DNA from: Mycobacterium sp. 852002-50816_SCH5313054-b | GTDB taxonomy: Bacteria > Actinomycetota > Actinomycetes > Mycobacteriales > Mycobacteriaceae | DNA length: 55,592 bases | Direction: 5' to 3' | NCBI RefSeq assembly: GCF_001667185.1 | Contig: NZ_LZIC01000051.1 | Location: forward strand, 1-55,592 | Shown: one piece after another, positions 1 to 8,580 of the stretch | Layout of the letters: each line of letters starts with the position of its first letter | Position numbering within the stretch: position 1 is the stretch's first letter | Notes under the pieces: generated by a model | Database searches by the model: none | What the model was told of the DNA's origin: nothing | What the model saw: the letters and a program-made list of their open reading frames with translations, nothing else | Position numbers and translations under genes: made by a program

Positions 1-2
1 AC

Positions 3-932
3 CCGATCTGCATCCGGGTCAACGATTTTCAGGCCCACTACCTCCCGTCCGGGCAGGCCACCTCGTTCGCCGCCGACGTCGACTACCAGGCCGGTCAGGA
101 CCTGGCCGCCAATAGCTGGCGGCATTACCTGCTGGAGGTCAACCACCCGCTGCGGGTCGGCGGCGACCGGGTGTACCTGCAGGGCCACGGCTACGCGCCC
201 ACATTCACCGTGACCTTCCCGGACGGGCAGACGCGCGCGTCGACCGTGCAATGGCGACCCGAGAACCCGCAGACCCTGCTCAGCTCGGGCGTGGCGCGGA
301 TCGACCCGCCCGCCGGCAGTTATCCCAACGCGGCCGAGCGCCGACAACACGAGATCGCGATCCAGGGCCTGCTGGCACCCACCGAGCAGCTTGACGGGAC
401 GCTGCTGTCGTCGCGCTTCCCGGCGCTGAACGCCCCCGCGGTGGCCGTCGACATCTACCGCGGCGACACCGGCCTGGACACCGGGCGGCCCCAGTCGCTG
501 TTCTCGCTGGATCCCCGGCTGATCGAGCAGGGCCGGCTGACCAAAGAGAAGCGGGTCAACCTGCGCGCCGGCCAACAGATCCGGCTCGACCAGGGTCCGG
601 CCGCCGGCACGGTCGTGCGCTTCGACGGGGCCGTGCCGTTCGTCAATCTGCAGGTCTCCCACGACCCGGGCCAGACCTGGGTGCTGGTCTTCGCCGCCAC
701 GATGATGGCGGGGCTGGTGGTGTCGCTGCTGGTGCGCCGCCGTCGGGTGTGGGTCAGGCTCACCGCGGCCGGCGGCGAGGCGGCCGGTACGGTGAACGTC
801 GAACTGGGCGGACTGGCGCGCACCGACAACTCCGGGTGGGGCGACGAGTTCGAGCGGTTGACCGGGCAAATATTGGACGGGCTGGGCGAGTCCGCCGCGT
901 CCAGAACGAGTTCTCAGGTGGACGTCACATGA
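3..932 (+). CDS. resB: Cytochrome c biogenesis protein ResB/Ccs1, C-terminal part (5' end outside window)
   Basis: The frame is open from the first bases, so the start lies upstream of the window; about 309 residues are visible. ResB works with CcsA in system II cytochrome c maturation, delivering haem and keeping apocytochrome cysteines reduced on the outer face of the membrane. The visible part is the large extracytoplasmic region, including the stretch N-D-F-x-A-H-Y-L-P-S-G near the start, followed by one membrane segment (nt ~678-735) and a short cytoplasmic tail with an Arg cluster. The stop (930-932) overlaps the ccsA start in an ATGA motif, as expected for a coupled resBC pair. Equivalent to Rv0528 by order and sequence. 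Confidence 0.93.
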   Translation, partial: PICIRVNDFQAHYLPSGQATSFAADVDYQAGQDLAANSWRHYLLEVNHPLRVGGDRVYLQGHGYAPTFTVTFPDGQTRASTVQWRPENPQTLLSSGVARIDPPAGSYPNAAERRQHEIAIQGLLAPTEQLDGTLLSSRFPALNAPAVAVDIYRGDTGLDTGRPQSLFSLDPRLIEQGRLTKEKRVNLRAGQQIRLDQGPAAGTVVRFDGAVPFVNLQVSHDPGQTWVLVFAATMMAGLVVSLLVRRRRVWVRLTAAGGEAAGTVNVELGGLARTDNSGWGDEFERLTGQILDGLGESAASRTSSQVDVT

Positions 933-1900
933 ACACCCTGCACGTCAACATCGGGCTGGCGCGCTACTCCGACTGGGCGTTCACCTCGGCGGTGGTGGCC
1001 CTGGTGGTCGCCATGCTGCTGCTGGCCTTCGAGCTGGCCTACGCCGGGAGCCGCCGCGTGGACCGGCGCGTCCTGGCCGGCTCGGTCGCCTCCGACAGCG
1101 CCGTGCCCGGCATCGTCGAGGACACCGACCAGCGCCCGTTCGACGAGCGCGTCGGGCGGGCCGGGCTGGCGGTGGTCTACCTCGGCATCGGTCTGTTGCT
1201 GGCGTGCATCGTGCTGCGCGGCCTGGCGACCTTGCGGGTGCCGTGGGGCAACATGTACGAGTTCATCAACCTGACCTGCTGCTGCGGCCTGGTCGCCGGC
1301 GCGATCGTGTTGCGCCGGCCGCAGTACCGCCCGCTGTGGGTGTTCCTGCTGGTGCCGGTGCTGATCCTGCTCACGGTTTCCGGGCGCTGGCTCTACACCA
1401 ACGCCGCGCCGGTGATGCCCGCGCTGCAGTCCTACTGGCTGCCCATCCACGTCTCGGTGGTCAGCCTGGGTTCCGGGGTGTTCATGGTCGCCGGCATTTC
1501 CAGCATCCTGTTCCTGCTGCGCACGTCCCGGCTGAGCGACCCGGAGGCCGAGGGCGCCCTGGCCCGGATGGTGCGGCGCCTGCCCGACGCGCAGACCCTG
1601 GACCGCGTCGCCTACCGCACCACGATCTTCGCCTTCCCGGTATTCGGTTTCGGGGTCATCTTCGGTGCCATCTGGGCCGAGGAAGCCTGGGGCAGGTACT
1701 GGGGCTGGGACCCCAAGGAGACGGTTTCGTTTATCGCATGGGTGGTATACGCCGCGTATCTGCATGCCAGGTCGACGGCGGGATGGCGGGACAGGAAGGC
1801 GGCGTGGATCAACGTCGTGGGTTTCGTCGCCATGGTCTTCAATCTGTTCTTCGTTAACCTGGTCACCGTGGGCCTGCACTCGTATGCGGGCGTGGGATGA
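929..1900 (+). CDS. ccsA: Cytochrome c biogenesis protein CcsA/ResC
   Basis: A polytopic membrane protein of 323 residues that binds and exports haem for attachment to c-type cytochromes, acting with ResB. The tryptophan-rich haem-handling signature W-G-R-Y-W-G-W-D-P-K-E-T lies near residues 254-265 and is typical of the CcsA/CcmC/CcmF superfamily. Hydrophobic segments run through most of the chain. The ATG at 929 is preferred over the longer open frame (from 749) because it overlaps the resB stop by four bases and gives the length of the Rv0529 family (about 324 aa). Cotranscribed with resB. Confidence 0.95.
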   Translation: MNTLHVNIGLARYSDWAFTSAVVALVVAMLLLAFELAYAGSRRVDRRVLAGSVASDSAVPGIVEDTDQRPFDERVGRAGLAVVYLGIGLLLACIVLRGLATLRVPWGNMYEFINLTCCCGLVAGAIVLRRPQYRPLWVFLLVPVLILLTVSGRWLYTNAAPVMPALQSYWLPIHVSVVSLGSGVFMVAGISSILFLLRTSRLSDPEAEGALARMVRRLPDAQTLDRVAYRTTIFAFPVFGFGVIFGAIWAEEAWGRYWGWDPKETVSFIAWVVYAAYLHARSTAGWRDRKAAWINVVGFVAMVFNLFFVNLVTVGLHSYAGVG

Positions 1901-1944
1901 CAGTGAGCAACCGACCTAAGTAATCACCACAAGGGGGAGTGCAG

Positions 1945-3240
1945 GTGTCCGACCATCCAACGACGGGCGTGGGGGCGCCCGAGCCGCAGACCACCGAGCT
2001 GCCCCCAGCGCAGCAATCCAGCGAACAGTCGGCGGACTCGGGCGAAGCGCCGACCCGCGCCTTTGCCGGATTCCGCACCGAGCGGCGGGTCCCCCCGGCC
2101 GAGAGGCGGGAGGCGGCCCCGTCCACCGCGGCGGGACCCGCGCCCGCGCGCGGCGGGATGCCGCCCTGGGATTCCACGCCGGTTACGGGCATCCCCCGCG
2201 TCGACCCGACCGCCTACGGCGCCTACTACAACCGGCCGGCCGACGCACCGCCGGCCGAGGCCCAGGCGCCCCCGTACCGCCCCGAGCACCTGCCGCACAC
2301 GCCCTACCCGGAGCTGTCCACCGGCATGCTGTTGCGGCCGGTCAAGCCGCCTCCCTCGGAGGGCTGGCGCCGGCTGGTCTACGACCTGTCCGGTCACCTG
2401 ATCAACCTGGGCGAGAGCCCGCGCGCCCTGCGACACAACAACCTGGTGGCCCAGGTCAACCGCCCCCTGCGGGGTTGCTACCGGGTGGCGCTGCTGTCGC
2501 TGAAGGGCGGCGTCGGCAAGACCACGGTCACCGCGACGCTGGGGTCGACGTTCGCCGCCGTCCGCGGCGACCGGGTGGTGGCCGTCGACGCCAACCCGGA
2601 CCGCGGCACGCTGAGCCAGAAGATCCCGCTGGAGACGGCGGCGACGGTGCGTCAGCTGCTACACGACGCCGGAACCATCGAGCGCTACAGCGACGTGCGC
2701 CGCTACACCTCGAAGGGCCCGAGCGGGCTGGAGGTGCTGGCGTCGGAAACCGACCCCGCCGTCTCCGAGGCCTTCAGCGCCGACGACTACGCCCGCGTCC
2801 TGGACATCCTGGAGCGGTTCTACGGCCTGGTGCTCACCGACTGCGGCCCCGGGCTGCTGCACTCGGTGATGTCGTCGGTGCTGGAGAAGGCCGACGTGTT
2901 GCTCGTGGTCGCGTCGGGGTCCATCGACGGCGCGCGCAGCGCCTCGGCGACGCTGGACTGGCTGGACGCGCACGGGCACCAGGAGCTGGTCCGCAACTCG
3001 ATCGCGGTCATCAACGCGGTACGGCCGCGCACCGGCAAGGTCGACATGAACAAGGTGATCGATCACTTCTCGCGCCGCTGCCGGGCCGTGCGGCTGATCC
3101 CGTTCGATCCGCACCTGGAAGAAGGCGCCGAGATCGAGCTGGATCGGTTGCGGCGCGGAACCCGCGAGGCGCTCGCCGAGTTGGCGGCCGTCGTGGCCGA
3201 TGGGTTCCCCGGCGATCAGCGCAACCCCGGAGTGGCTTAG
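1945..3240 (+). CDS. MinD/ParA-like P-loop ATPase with long Pro-rich N-terminus (Rv0530 family)
   Basis: 431 residues. The first ~150 are low-complexity, rich in Pro/Ala/Arg and probably disordered. The C-terminal half is a SIMIBI-class ATPase with a deviant Walker A, K-G-G-V-G-K-T-T at residues 187-194, a following V-D-A-N-P-D motif and a switch-like D-C-G-P-G. The architecture resembles EspI-type proteins of ESX loci, but no ESX gene is visible here, so the partner is unknown. GTG 1945 is preferred to GTG 1939 because the purine tract at 1931-1938 gives it normal spacing. It follows ccsA closely and may be cotranscribed. Confidence 0.85.
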   Translation: MSDHPTTGVGAPEPQTTELPPAQQSSEQSADSGEAPTRAFAGFRTERRVPPAERREAAPSTAAGPAPARGGMPPWDSTPVTGIPRVDPTAYGAYYNRPADAPPAEAQAPPYRPEHLPHTPYPELSTGMLLRPVKPPPSEGWRRLVYDLSGHLINLGESPRALRHNNLVAQVNRPLRGCYRVALLSLKGGVGKTTVTATLGSTFAAVRGDRVVAVDANPDRGTLSQKIPLETAATVRQLLHDAGTIERYSDVRRYTSKGPSGLEVLASETDPAVSEAFSADDYARVLDILERFYGLVLTDCGPGLLHSVMSSVLEKADVLLVVASGSIDGARSASATLDWLDAHGHQELVRNSIAVINAVRPRTGKVDMNKVIDHFSRRCRAVRLIPFDPHLEEGAEIELDRLRRGTREALAELAAVVADGFPGDQRNPGVA

Positions 3241-3248
3241 CGGGGGTG

Positions 3249-3407
3249 CTAGAGGGGTTTGTCCCGGTGACCTAGCCGCCGCAAAAAGTCCGGATCGTCG
3301 TCTGGTCCGATGACGCGCGTCTTGGCCCGGTGGGCCTGTGAGCGCGCGGCGCGCCAGCCAACGTAGATCAGCGTCCCCAGGATCAGGACGAGCAGCAGGT
3401 AGAGCAC
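3249..3407 (-). CDS. Small membrane protein, 52 aa (Rv0530A type)
   Basis: A short gene in the gap between the ATPase and the DUF4229 gene. The minus strand carries a perfect Shine-Dalgarno sequence, AAGGAGG, six bases before the GTG at 3407. The product starts with a hydrophobic helix (residues 2-18, ending Y-V-G-W), followed by a basic and then acidic tail with R-V-I-G-P-D-D-D-P-D. This looks like a single-pass membrane protein with a cytoplasmic tail. It is convergent with the Rv0530-type gene and diverges from the DUF4229 gene, which starts 46 bases away. Function unknown; it matches the position and size of Rv0530A. Confidence 0.8.
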   Translation of the reverse strand: MLYLLLVLILGTLIYVGWRAARSQAHRAKTRVIGPDDDPDFLRRLGHRDKPL

Positions 3408-3453
3408 TCAACACCTCCTTGGAGCGAATATACCCGCGCCGTAGGCTCGAGCT

Positions 3454-3807
3454 GTGTCAGAAGGAGCGAGGGACAACAGCACTGAGGAGCGCACCCGCAA
3501 TCGTGTAGTCGTCGACGTATCGCTCTACGCGGTGGCGCGGTTGGCGCTCGTCGCCGCGGTGAGCGGCGCGATCTACGCGATCGCGCGGTTGCTGGGGGTC
3601 ACCCAGTTCCCCGTCGTGGTCGCGGTGTTGTTCGCTCTGATCATCGCGATGCCCTTGGGCATCTGGCTGTTCGGCCCGCTGCGCCGGCGCGCCACCGCCG
3701 GGCTGGCGATCAGCGGCGAACGCCGGCGCCGGGAACGCGAACAGCTGCACGCCCGGCTGCGCGGGGAGGCCGTTCCGGATGAAGGACCCGACGAGCCCGA
3801 GGCCTAG
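3454..3807 (+). CDS. DUF4229 small membrane protein (Rv0531 family)
   Basis: 117 residues, GTG start with an AAGGAG-like stretch inside the early codons and no strong upstream site. Two hydrophobic segments (about residues 22-45 and 50-72) are followed by a strongly charged C-terminal tail rich in Arg and Glu (R-R-R-R-E-R-E-Q), so it is probably a two-helix membrane protein with both ends cytoplasmic. The family has no known function. In M. tuberculosis the equivalent gene is followed by PE_PGRS6 and fabH before menA; here menA follows directly. Confidence 0.85.
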   Translation: MSEGARDNSTEERTRNRVVVDVSLYAVARLALVAAVSGAIYAIARLLGVTQFPVVVAVLFALIIAMPLGIWLFGPLRRRATAGLAISGERRRREREQLHARLRGEAVPDEGPDEPEA

Positions 3808-3839
3808 CTGCGCCGCTTCGGGTGTGCGTCCAGGGCGTT

Positions 3840-3913
3840 GAGTGTGCGCGCAGGGCGGGAAAATCGCCCAGATCCGTCCGCCAGTTCACGCTCGAAACTC
3901 TGCACGCACACTC
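3840..3913. repeat. Palindromic intergenic element between convergent genes; possible bidirectional terminator
   Basis: Arms GAGTGTGCGCGCAG (3840-3853) and CTGCACGCACACTC (3900-3913) are inverted copies with one mismatch. A smaller GGGCG...CGCCC hairpin (about 3853-3870) sits inside. It lies between the converging 3' ends of the DUF4229 gene and menA, so it could terminate both transcripts. The right arm shares the core GCACACTCGA with the element at 12257-12332, which suggests a dispersed short repeat family. Confidence 0.6.
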
Positions 3914-3920
3914 GAAGCGG

Positions 3921-4793
3921 TCAGTGCGCGAGCGCCAGCGCGGCCGCCACCGCGACGGCCCACACCACCATCGTCAGCCCGGTGTCACGCAGCACCGGAA
4001 TCAGGTCGCGCCCGCCGCGCCCGGAGCGCACCGGCGCGAGCGCGCGCAGCGCCAGCGGCGTGGCCACCGATCCCACCGCGCACCACGGCGTCGCCGCCAT
4101 GAGCACCAGGGTCAGCACCGCGGCCGTTCCCAGCAGCGCCTGATAGAGCACCCGGGTGCGGGCATCGCCCAGCCGCACCGCCAGGGTCATCTTCCGGGAC
4201 TGCGTGTCGGTGGGGATGTCGCGCAGGTTGTTGGCCACCAGCACCGACGACGACAGCGCGCCGATCGACACGGCCAGCACCAGTCCGACCCAGTCCACCC
4301 GCAGCGCCTGGGTGTACTCGGTGCCCAGCACGGCGACCAGGCCGAAGAACACGAACACCGCGGCCTCACCAAAACCCGCGTAGCCGTACGGTTTTGACCC
4401 GCCGGTGTACAGCCACGCCCCGGCGATGCAGGCCGCGCCGACGGCGATCAGCCACGGCGCGCTCAGCATCGCCAGCGCCAGCCCGGCCGCCGCGCCCACC
4501 GACAGGCTCGTGACGGCCGCGGCCAGCACCGAGCGAGGGGCGGCCAGCCGCGAGCCCACCAGCCGCACCGGCCCGGCGCGCACGTCGTCGGTGCCGCGGA
4601 TGCCGTCGGAGTAGTCGTTGGCGTAGTTGACCCCGATGATCAGCGCCACCGCGACCACCAGCGCCAGCAGCGCCTTCCACCACACCGCGGATCCCAGCCA
4701 CGCCGCGGCGCCCGTGCCCGCCACGACGGGTGCCACCGCGTTGGGCAGCGTCCGGGGCCGGGCGCCTTCGACCCACTGCGCGAAACTCGCCAC
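3921..4793 (-). CDS. menA: 1,4-dihydroxy-2-naphthoate polyprenyltransferase MenA
   Basis: Transfers the polyprenyl chain to DHNA to form demethylmenaquinone, the membrane step of menaquinone synthesis. 290 residues with about eight or nine hydrophobic helices of the UbiA fold. The Mg-diphosphate motif N-x-x-N-D-Y-x-D is at residues 56-63 and the second motif N-N-L-R-D-I-P-T-D lies in the C-terminal half. GTG 4793 matches the M-A-S-F-A-Q-W N-terminus known for mycobacterial MenA; the open frame extends further (ATG 4841) but would run into the divergent pnp gene. Only 16 bases separate the two start codons. Confidence 0.95.
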   Translation of the reverse strand: MASFAQWVEGARPRTLPNAVAPVVAGTGAAAWLGSAVWWKALLALVVAVALIIGVNYANDYSDGIRGTDDVRAGPVRLVGSRLAAPRSVLAAAVTSLSVGAAAGLALAMLSAPWLIAVGAACIAGAWLYTGGSKPYGYAGFGEAAVFVFFGLVAVLGTEYTQALRVDWVGLVLAVSIGALSSSVLVANNLRDIPTDTQSRKMTLAVRLGDARTRVLYQALLGTAAVLTLVLMAATPWCAVGSVATPLALRALAPVRSGRGGRDLIPVLRDTGLTMVVWAVAVAAALALAH

Positions 4794-4809
4794 CAAGCCA
4801 TCCTGCCCC

Positions 4810-5604
4810 ATGCACCACAATGGGCGGATGCTCGGAGTCATCGGCGGCAGCGGCTTCTACACGTTCTTCGACTCGTCCGTCCGCACCATCGACGTCGACA
4901 CCCCCTACGGCCCGCCCAGCGCGCCCATCACGGTGGGCTCCATCGGCGACCATGAGGTCGCGTTCCTGCCCCGGCACGGCGCGACGCACCAATTCTCGGC
5001 GCACACCGTGCCCTACCGGGCGAACATGTGGGCGCTGCGCAAACTCGGCGCGCGGCGGGTCTTCGGCCCGTGCGCGGTCGGCAGCCTGAACCCCGACAAT
5101 GGCCCGGGCGCGGTGGTGGTGCCCGACCAGTTGGTGGATCGCACCAACGGCCGCGCCGACACCTACTTCGACTCGGGCGCCGTCCACGTCGACTTCGCCG
5201 ATCCGTACTGCCCGACGCTGCGAGCCGCGGCCACCGGACTGCCCAATGTGGTGGACGGCGGCACCATGGTGGTGATCCAGGGGCCGCGCTTTTCCACCCG
5301 GGCCGAAAGCCGGTGGTTCGCCTCGGCCGGGTTCAGCCTGGTCAACATGACCGGCTACCCGGAGGCGGTGCTGGCCCGCGAACTCGAAATATGTTATGCG
5401 GCAATCGCTTTGGTGACCGACCTGGACGCCGGGATCGCGGCCGGCGAGGGCGTGAAGGCCGTCGACGTGTTCGCCCAATTCGAAAGGAACATGGGGCTGT
5501 TCAAGGAACTGGTGCGCGCGGCAATCCACCGGGTCGCAGTCGAGCACACCTGCAGCCACTGCCAGCCCCACACCGGCGTCACCCTGCCGGTGGAATTGCC
5601 ATGA
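4810..5604 (+). CDS. S-methyl-5'-thioadenosine phosphorylase (Rv0535 type)
   Basis: Phosphorolyses 5'-methylthioadenosine to adenine and 5-methylthioribose-1-phosphate, salvaging a by-product of polyamine and other SAM-dependent reactions. 264 residues from ATG 4810; ATG 4828 is an in-frame alternative. The PNP/MTAP family is shown by G-V-I-G-G-S-G-F-Y at the N-terminus (phosphate binding), L-P-R-H-G at ~55, and N-M-T-G-Y-P-E-A (substrate binding) near 180. A C-terminal C-x-H-C cluster is present. No clear Shine-Dalgarno precedes either ATG, so the message may be leaderless. It overlaps the next gene by ATGA. Often labelled pnp or mtnP. Confidence 0.93.
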   Translation: MHHNGRMLGVIGGSGFYTFFDSSVRTIDVDTPYGPPSAPITVGSIGDHEVAFLPRHGATHQFSAHTVPYRANMWALRKLGARRVFGPCAVGSLNPDNGPGAVVVPDQLVDRTNGRADTYFDSGAVHVDFADPYCPTLRAAATGLPNVVDGGTMVVIQGPRFSTRAESRWFASAGFSLVNMTGYPEAVLARELEICYAAIALVTDLDAGIAAGEGVKAVDVFAQFERNMGLFKELVRAAIHRVAVEHTCSHCQPHTGVTLPVELP

Positions 5605-6632
5605 GGGTGCTGCTGACCGGTGCGGCCGGCTTCATCGGGTCGCGGGTGGACGCCGCGCTGCGGGCGGCGGGTCATGATGTCGTCGCCGTCGACATCCTGC
5701 TGCCCGCCGCGCACGGGCCGAATGCGGTGCTGCCCCAGGGATGCCGACGCGTGGACGTCCGCGATGGCGACGCGTTGGCCCCGCTGCTGGACGGCGTGGA
5801 CCTGGTCTGTCATCAGGCGGCGATGGTGGGCGCCGGCGTCGACGCCGCCGACGCGCCCGCCTACGGCGGCCACAACGACTTCGCGACCACGGTGTTGCTG
5901 GCGCGGATGTTCGCCGCGGGGGTGCGCCGTTTGGTGCTGGCGTCTTCGATGGTGGTCTACGGGCCGGGCCAGTACGCCTGCCCCGAGCATGGACTCGTTG
6001 ACCCGCCGCCGCGTCGGCGCGCCGATCTCGACGCCGGGATCTTCGAAAACCGCTGTCCGGTCTGCGGACTCGACACGACGTGGCGGCTGGTCAACGAGGA
6101 TGCCGCCCTGCGCCCGCGCAGCCTGTACGCGGCCAGCAAGACCGCGCAGGAGCATTACGCCCTGGCGTGGGCGGAGGCGACGGGCGGCTCGGTCGTGGCG
6201 CTGCGCTACCACAACGTCTACGGCCCCGGAATGCCGCGCGACACCCCGTATTCCGGCGTGGCCGCGATCTTCCGCTCGTCACTGGAAAAGGGCGAGCCAC
6301 CAAGGGTTTTCGAGGACGGCGGCCAGATGCGCGATTTCGTGCACGTCGACGACGTGGCCGCCGCCAATCTCGCTGCCGCGACCGCGGACGCCGAGGGCTT
6401 TTCGGCGTTCAATGTCTGCTCCGGGCGGCCGATCTCGATCCTGGAGGTCGCCACCGCGCTGTGCGACGCCCGGGACGGTTCGGTATCCCCGGTGGTCACC
6501 GGGCAGTACCGCAGCGGGGACGTGCGCCACATCGTCGCCGATCCCGCCCGCGCCGGCGAGGCGTTGGACTTCCGGGCGGCCGTCGGTCCGTTGGACGGAT
6601 TGCGCGAGTTCGCTTACGCGCCTCTGCGTTAA
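5601..6632 (+). CDS. galE3: NAD-dependent epimerase/dehydratase, GalE3-like extended SDR (Rv0536 type)
   Basis: 343 residues, extended short-chain dehydrogenase fold acting on nucleotide sugars. The NAD motif G-A-A-G-F-I-G is at residues 7-13, the catalytic Y-A-A-S-K at 176-180, and the S-S-M of the active-site Ser is near residue 115. An unusual insert between the Ser and Tyr holds C127-P-E-H130 and C152-P-V-C155, which looks like a zinc knuckle and is not part of classical GalE. The true substrate is unknown. The start overlaps the MTA phosphorylase stop by ATGA; the stop overlaps that of the convergent downstream gene. Confidence 0.88.
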   Translation: MRVLLTGAAGFIGSRVDAALRAAGHDVVAVDILLPAAHGPNAVLPQGCRRVDVRDGDALAPLLDGVDLVCHQAAMVGAGVDAADAPAYGGHNDFATTVLLARMFAAGVRRLVLASSMVVYGPGQYACPEHGLVDPPPRRRADLDAGIFENRCPVCGLDTTWRLVNEDAALRPRSLYAASKTAQEHYALAWAEATGGSVVALRYHNVYGPGMPRDTPYSGVAAIFRSSLEKGEPPRVFEDGGQMRDFVHVDDVAAANLAAATADAEGFSAFNVCSGRPISILEVATALCDARDGSVSPVVTGQYRSGDVRHIVADPARAGEALDFRAAVGPLDGLREFAYAPLR

Positions 6633-8302
6633 CGCGAGTCGTTCGGCGGCCGGAAGATCCGCGGCTTCTGCAGGGGGATCTGCCGGGTCGCGGAGTCGTC
6701 CCCCCGGAAGATTCGCGGTGAACCGGCCAGCTGCGGGGCGGCCCCGCCGGTCGGGATGCGCGTCGTCGCCGCCGCCGACGGCGGGGCCGCGTGGCCGACG
6801 GGGATGCGCGTCGTCGGCGCGGCCGGGCCCGGGTGGGTGCCGGCGGGGCCGCCACGGGTGTGGGCGGGACGGCGCCGCCGGCGTCGCACCCGCCGCCCGC
6901 CGAGCTGCCCGGTGATGACGGCGGCGGTGAGGATGCACAGGGCCAGCACGCACAGCGCGACGTCGAAGGTGCTGGTGATCTGTTGGGCAAGGTTGTTGCC
7001 GTACACCGGGTTTGGCGCGGGAGCGTTCGGCGACTCCTCGAAGCGCGGCGCCAGCGCGACGCCCACGACGACGCGGGTGATGCTCAGGGTGGCGACCAGC
7101 CCGCACAGCGACGAGATCAGCCGGGCGGAGACCGCGTCATTGCCGAGGTTGATCCGCAGCCACACCGCCAGCAAGGCCGTGGTCAGGTCGAACGCGGCCA
7201 GCACAATGCTGTCGTAGCGGGAGAAGGGGTAGTTCAGGGCCACGCCGACGGCGAGGTCGGTGATCCGCATGACCATCGAACCCACACACCAGACGATGAT
7301 GAGCAGCAAGCCGTTTCGGGCCGCCGCGCGCCACGCGTTCTCCTCCGTTGCCGAGTGGTTCCGCCGGGCCAGCAGGGCGGGCGGTGCGAAAATCGCGGCG
7401 GCCGCCGCCCACGCCAGGTAGCCCTCGAACCCGACCCCCGCCGTCGACGTGTTCTGCGCGATGCCATGGAACGCGTCGATGTCGCGGCCCGCCGGAACGA
7501 TCCACACGAGGATCCCGGCGACCAGCGTCGACACACCAAGCGCCACCGTCGCCAGCCGCGAGGCCCTGGTGCTGCGCAGCAGCCACCTCGACCCGACCAC
7601 GACGGCGATCAACGCCACCACGCCGTAGACCACCGCCGTCGCGATGACCGCGATGTTCTGCTTGCCGAAATCCGAACCGCCCGCGCTCTGCAGCGCGTAT
7701 CGCACCCGCCAGAACAGGTTGAAGCCAAAGCTCAGCGCGGCGCCCACCATCGAGGCGTAGCCGATGATCCGCACGGGCCCGCCATTGTCACCCCCGTCAT
7801 CCGCCGCCCGGACCACCGGTCGCGCGCTCAGCAGGGCGCCGGCGATGCCCAACCAGGCCCCGGGTCCGACGCCGCCCGGCACGTTCACGCTGCCGCCGAA
7901 GCGGACCGTCTCGAACACATCGAAGGCGACGAAGCCGAGGACCAGCAGCGCGTAGGGGGCGTTGAGCGCCAGCCGAAGCCGCCCGGCCAGCGCGGCGTTG
8001 AATTTCGCGCTGGAGGATCTCCAGGAGCCGGCCAGGGCGATCGAAAGGAGGGCCAGCAGGGTCACGACGAACAGCACCGCCAGCAGCGTCTTGTTGCTGC
8101 CCGGGATTCCCATCCCGAAGTACAGGTTCCACGGCAACAGCAGCGCCACGACGAGCAAGGCGGCCGCGGTCAGGTCGCCGGCGATGTTCCGCCGCCGCGT
8201 GGGCGCCTGGACAGCAGCGGTCGCGGGCGTGCGGGGGCCCGGGGGCGGCGGCCCCTGCCCGCGGATGGGGCCGGTAGGGGCGTCGTCGCTGGTCTGACTC
8301 AC
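6629..8302 (-). CDS. Large polytopic membrane protein with repetitive cytosolic tail (Rv0537c family)
   Basis: 557 residues. A Pro-rich N-terminus (about 40 aa) precedes roughly ten hydrophobic segments up to residue ~470, then a basic stretch (R-R-x-R-R-R-R-R-P) and a tail with repeats: T-T-R-I-P-V-G and T-T-R-I-P-T-G, then P-R-I-F-R-G-D-D and P-R-I-F-R-P-P-N-D. The tail is probably disordered and cytosolic. GTG start with a GGGGGAA tract just upstream. The stop codon shares bases with the galE3 stop in a TTAA at 6629-6632. Function unknown; longer than the 476-aa M. tuberculosis relative, mainly through the tail. Confidence 0.8.
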   Translation of the reverse strand: MSQTSDDAPTGPIRGQGPPPPGPRTPATAAVQAPTRRRNIAGDLTAAALLVVALLLPWNLYFGMGIPGSNKTLLAVLFVVTLLALLSIALAGSWRSSSAKFNAALAGRLRLALNAPYALLVLGFVAFDVFETVRFGGSVNVPGGVGPGAWLGIAGALLSARPVVRAADDGGDNGGPVRIIGYASMVGAALSFGFNLFWRVRYALQSAGGSDFGKQNIAVIATAVVYGVVALIAVVVGSRWLLRSTRASRLATVALGVSTLVAGILVWIVPAGRDIDAFHGIAQNTSTAGVGFEGYLAWAAAAAIFAPPALLARRNHSATEENAWRAAARNGLLLIIVWCVGSMVMRITDLAVGVALNYPFSRYDSIVLAAFDLTTALLAVWLRINLGNDAVSARLISSLCGLVATLSITRVVVGVALAPRFEESPNAPAPNPVYGNNLAQQITSTFDVALCVLALCILTAAVITGQLGGRRVRRRRRRPAHTRGGPAGTHPGPAAPTTRIPVGHAAPPSAAATTRIPTGGAAPQLAGSPRIFRGDDSATRQIPLQKPRIFRPPNDSR

Positions 8303-8580
8303 GGTTCCCCCCGGGTGTCGAGGACGGCCACTGGCGGCGCAACTTTGGTTGCGAGGCGGGGGAACCCCCTGCCACGTCGACCACGTTGCTTACTTGGAAA
8401 CATAATCTCCGTTCGGGCCGCGCGGCAGGACTGAGAATGTGGGCCCCCGGCGCGGTTTGCCAAGCCGGGACGCTCACAGGCAACGTTATAGCCCGAATGA
8501 CTGTTACTGCCGACGGTATCGAAGTGTAATGATGCCGGGGACATGCTGGTTGTGGGGTAACCGGCCGAAGGAGAGCGGGT

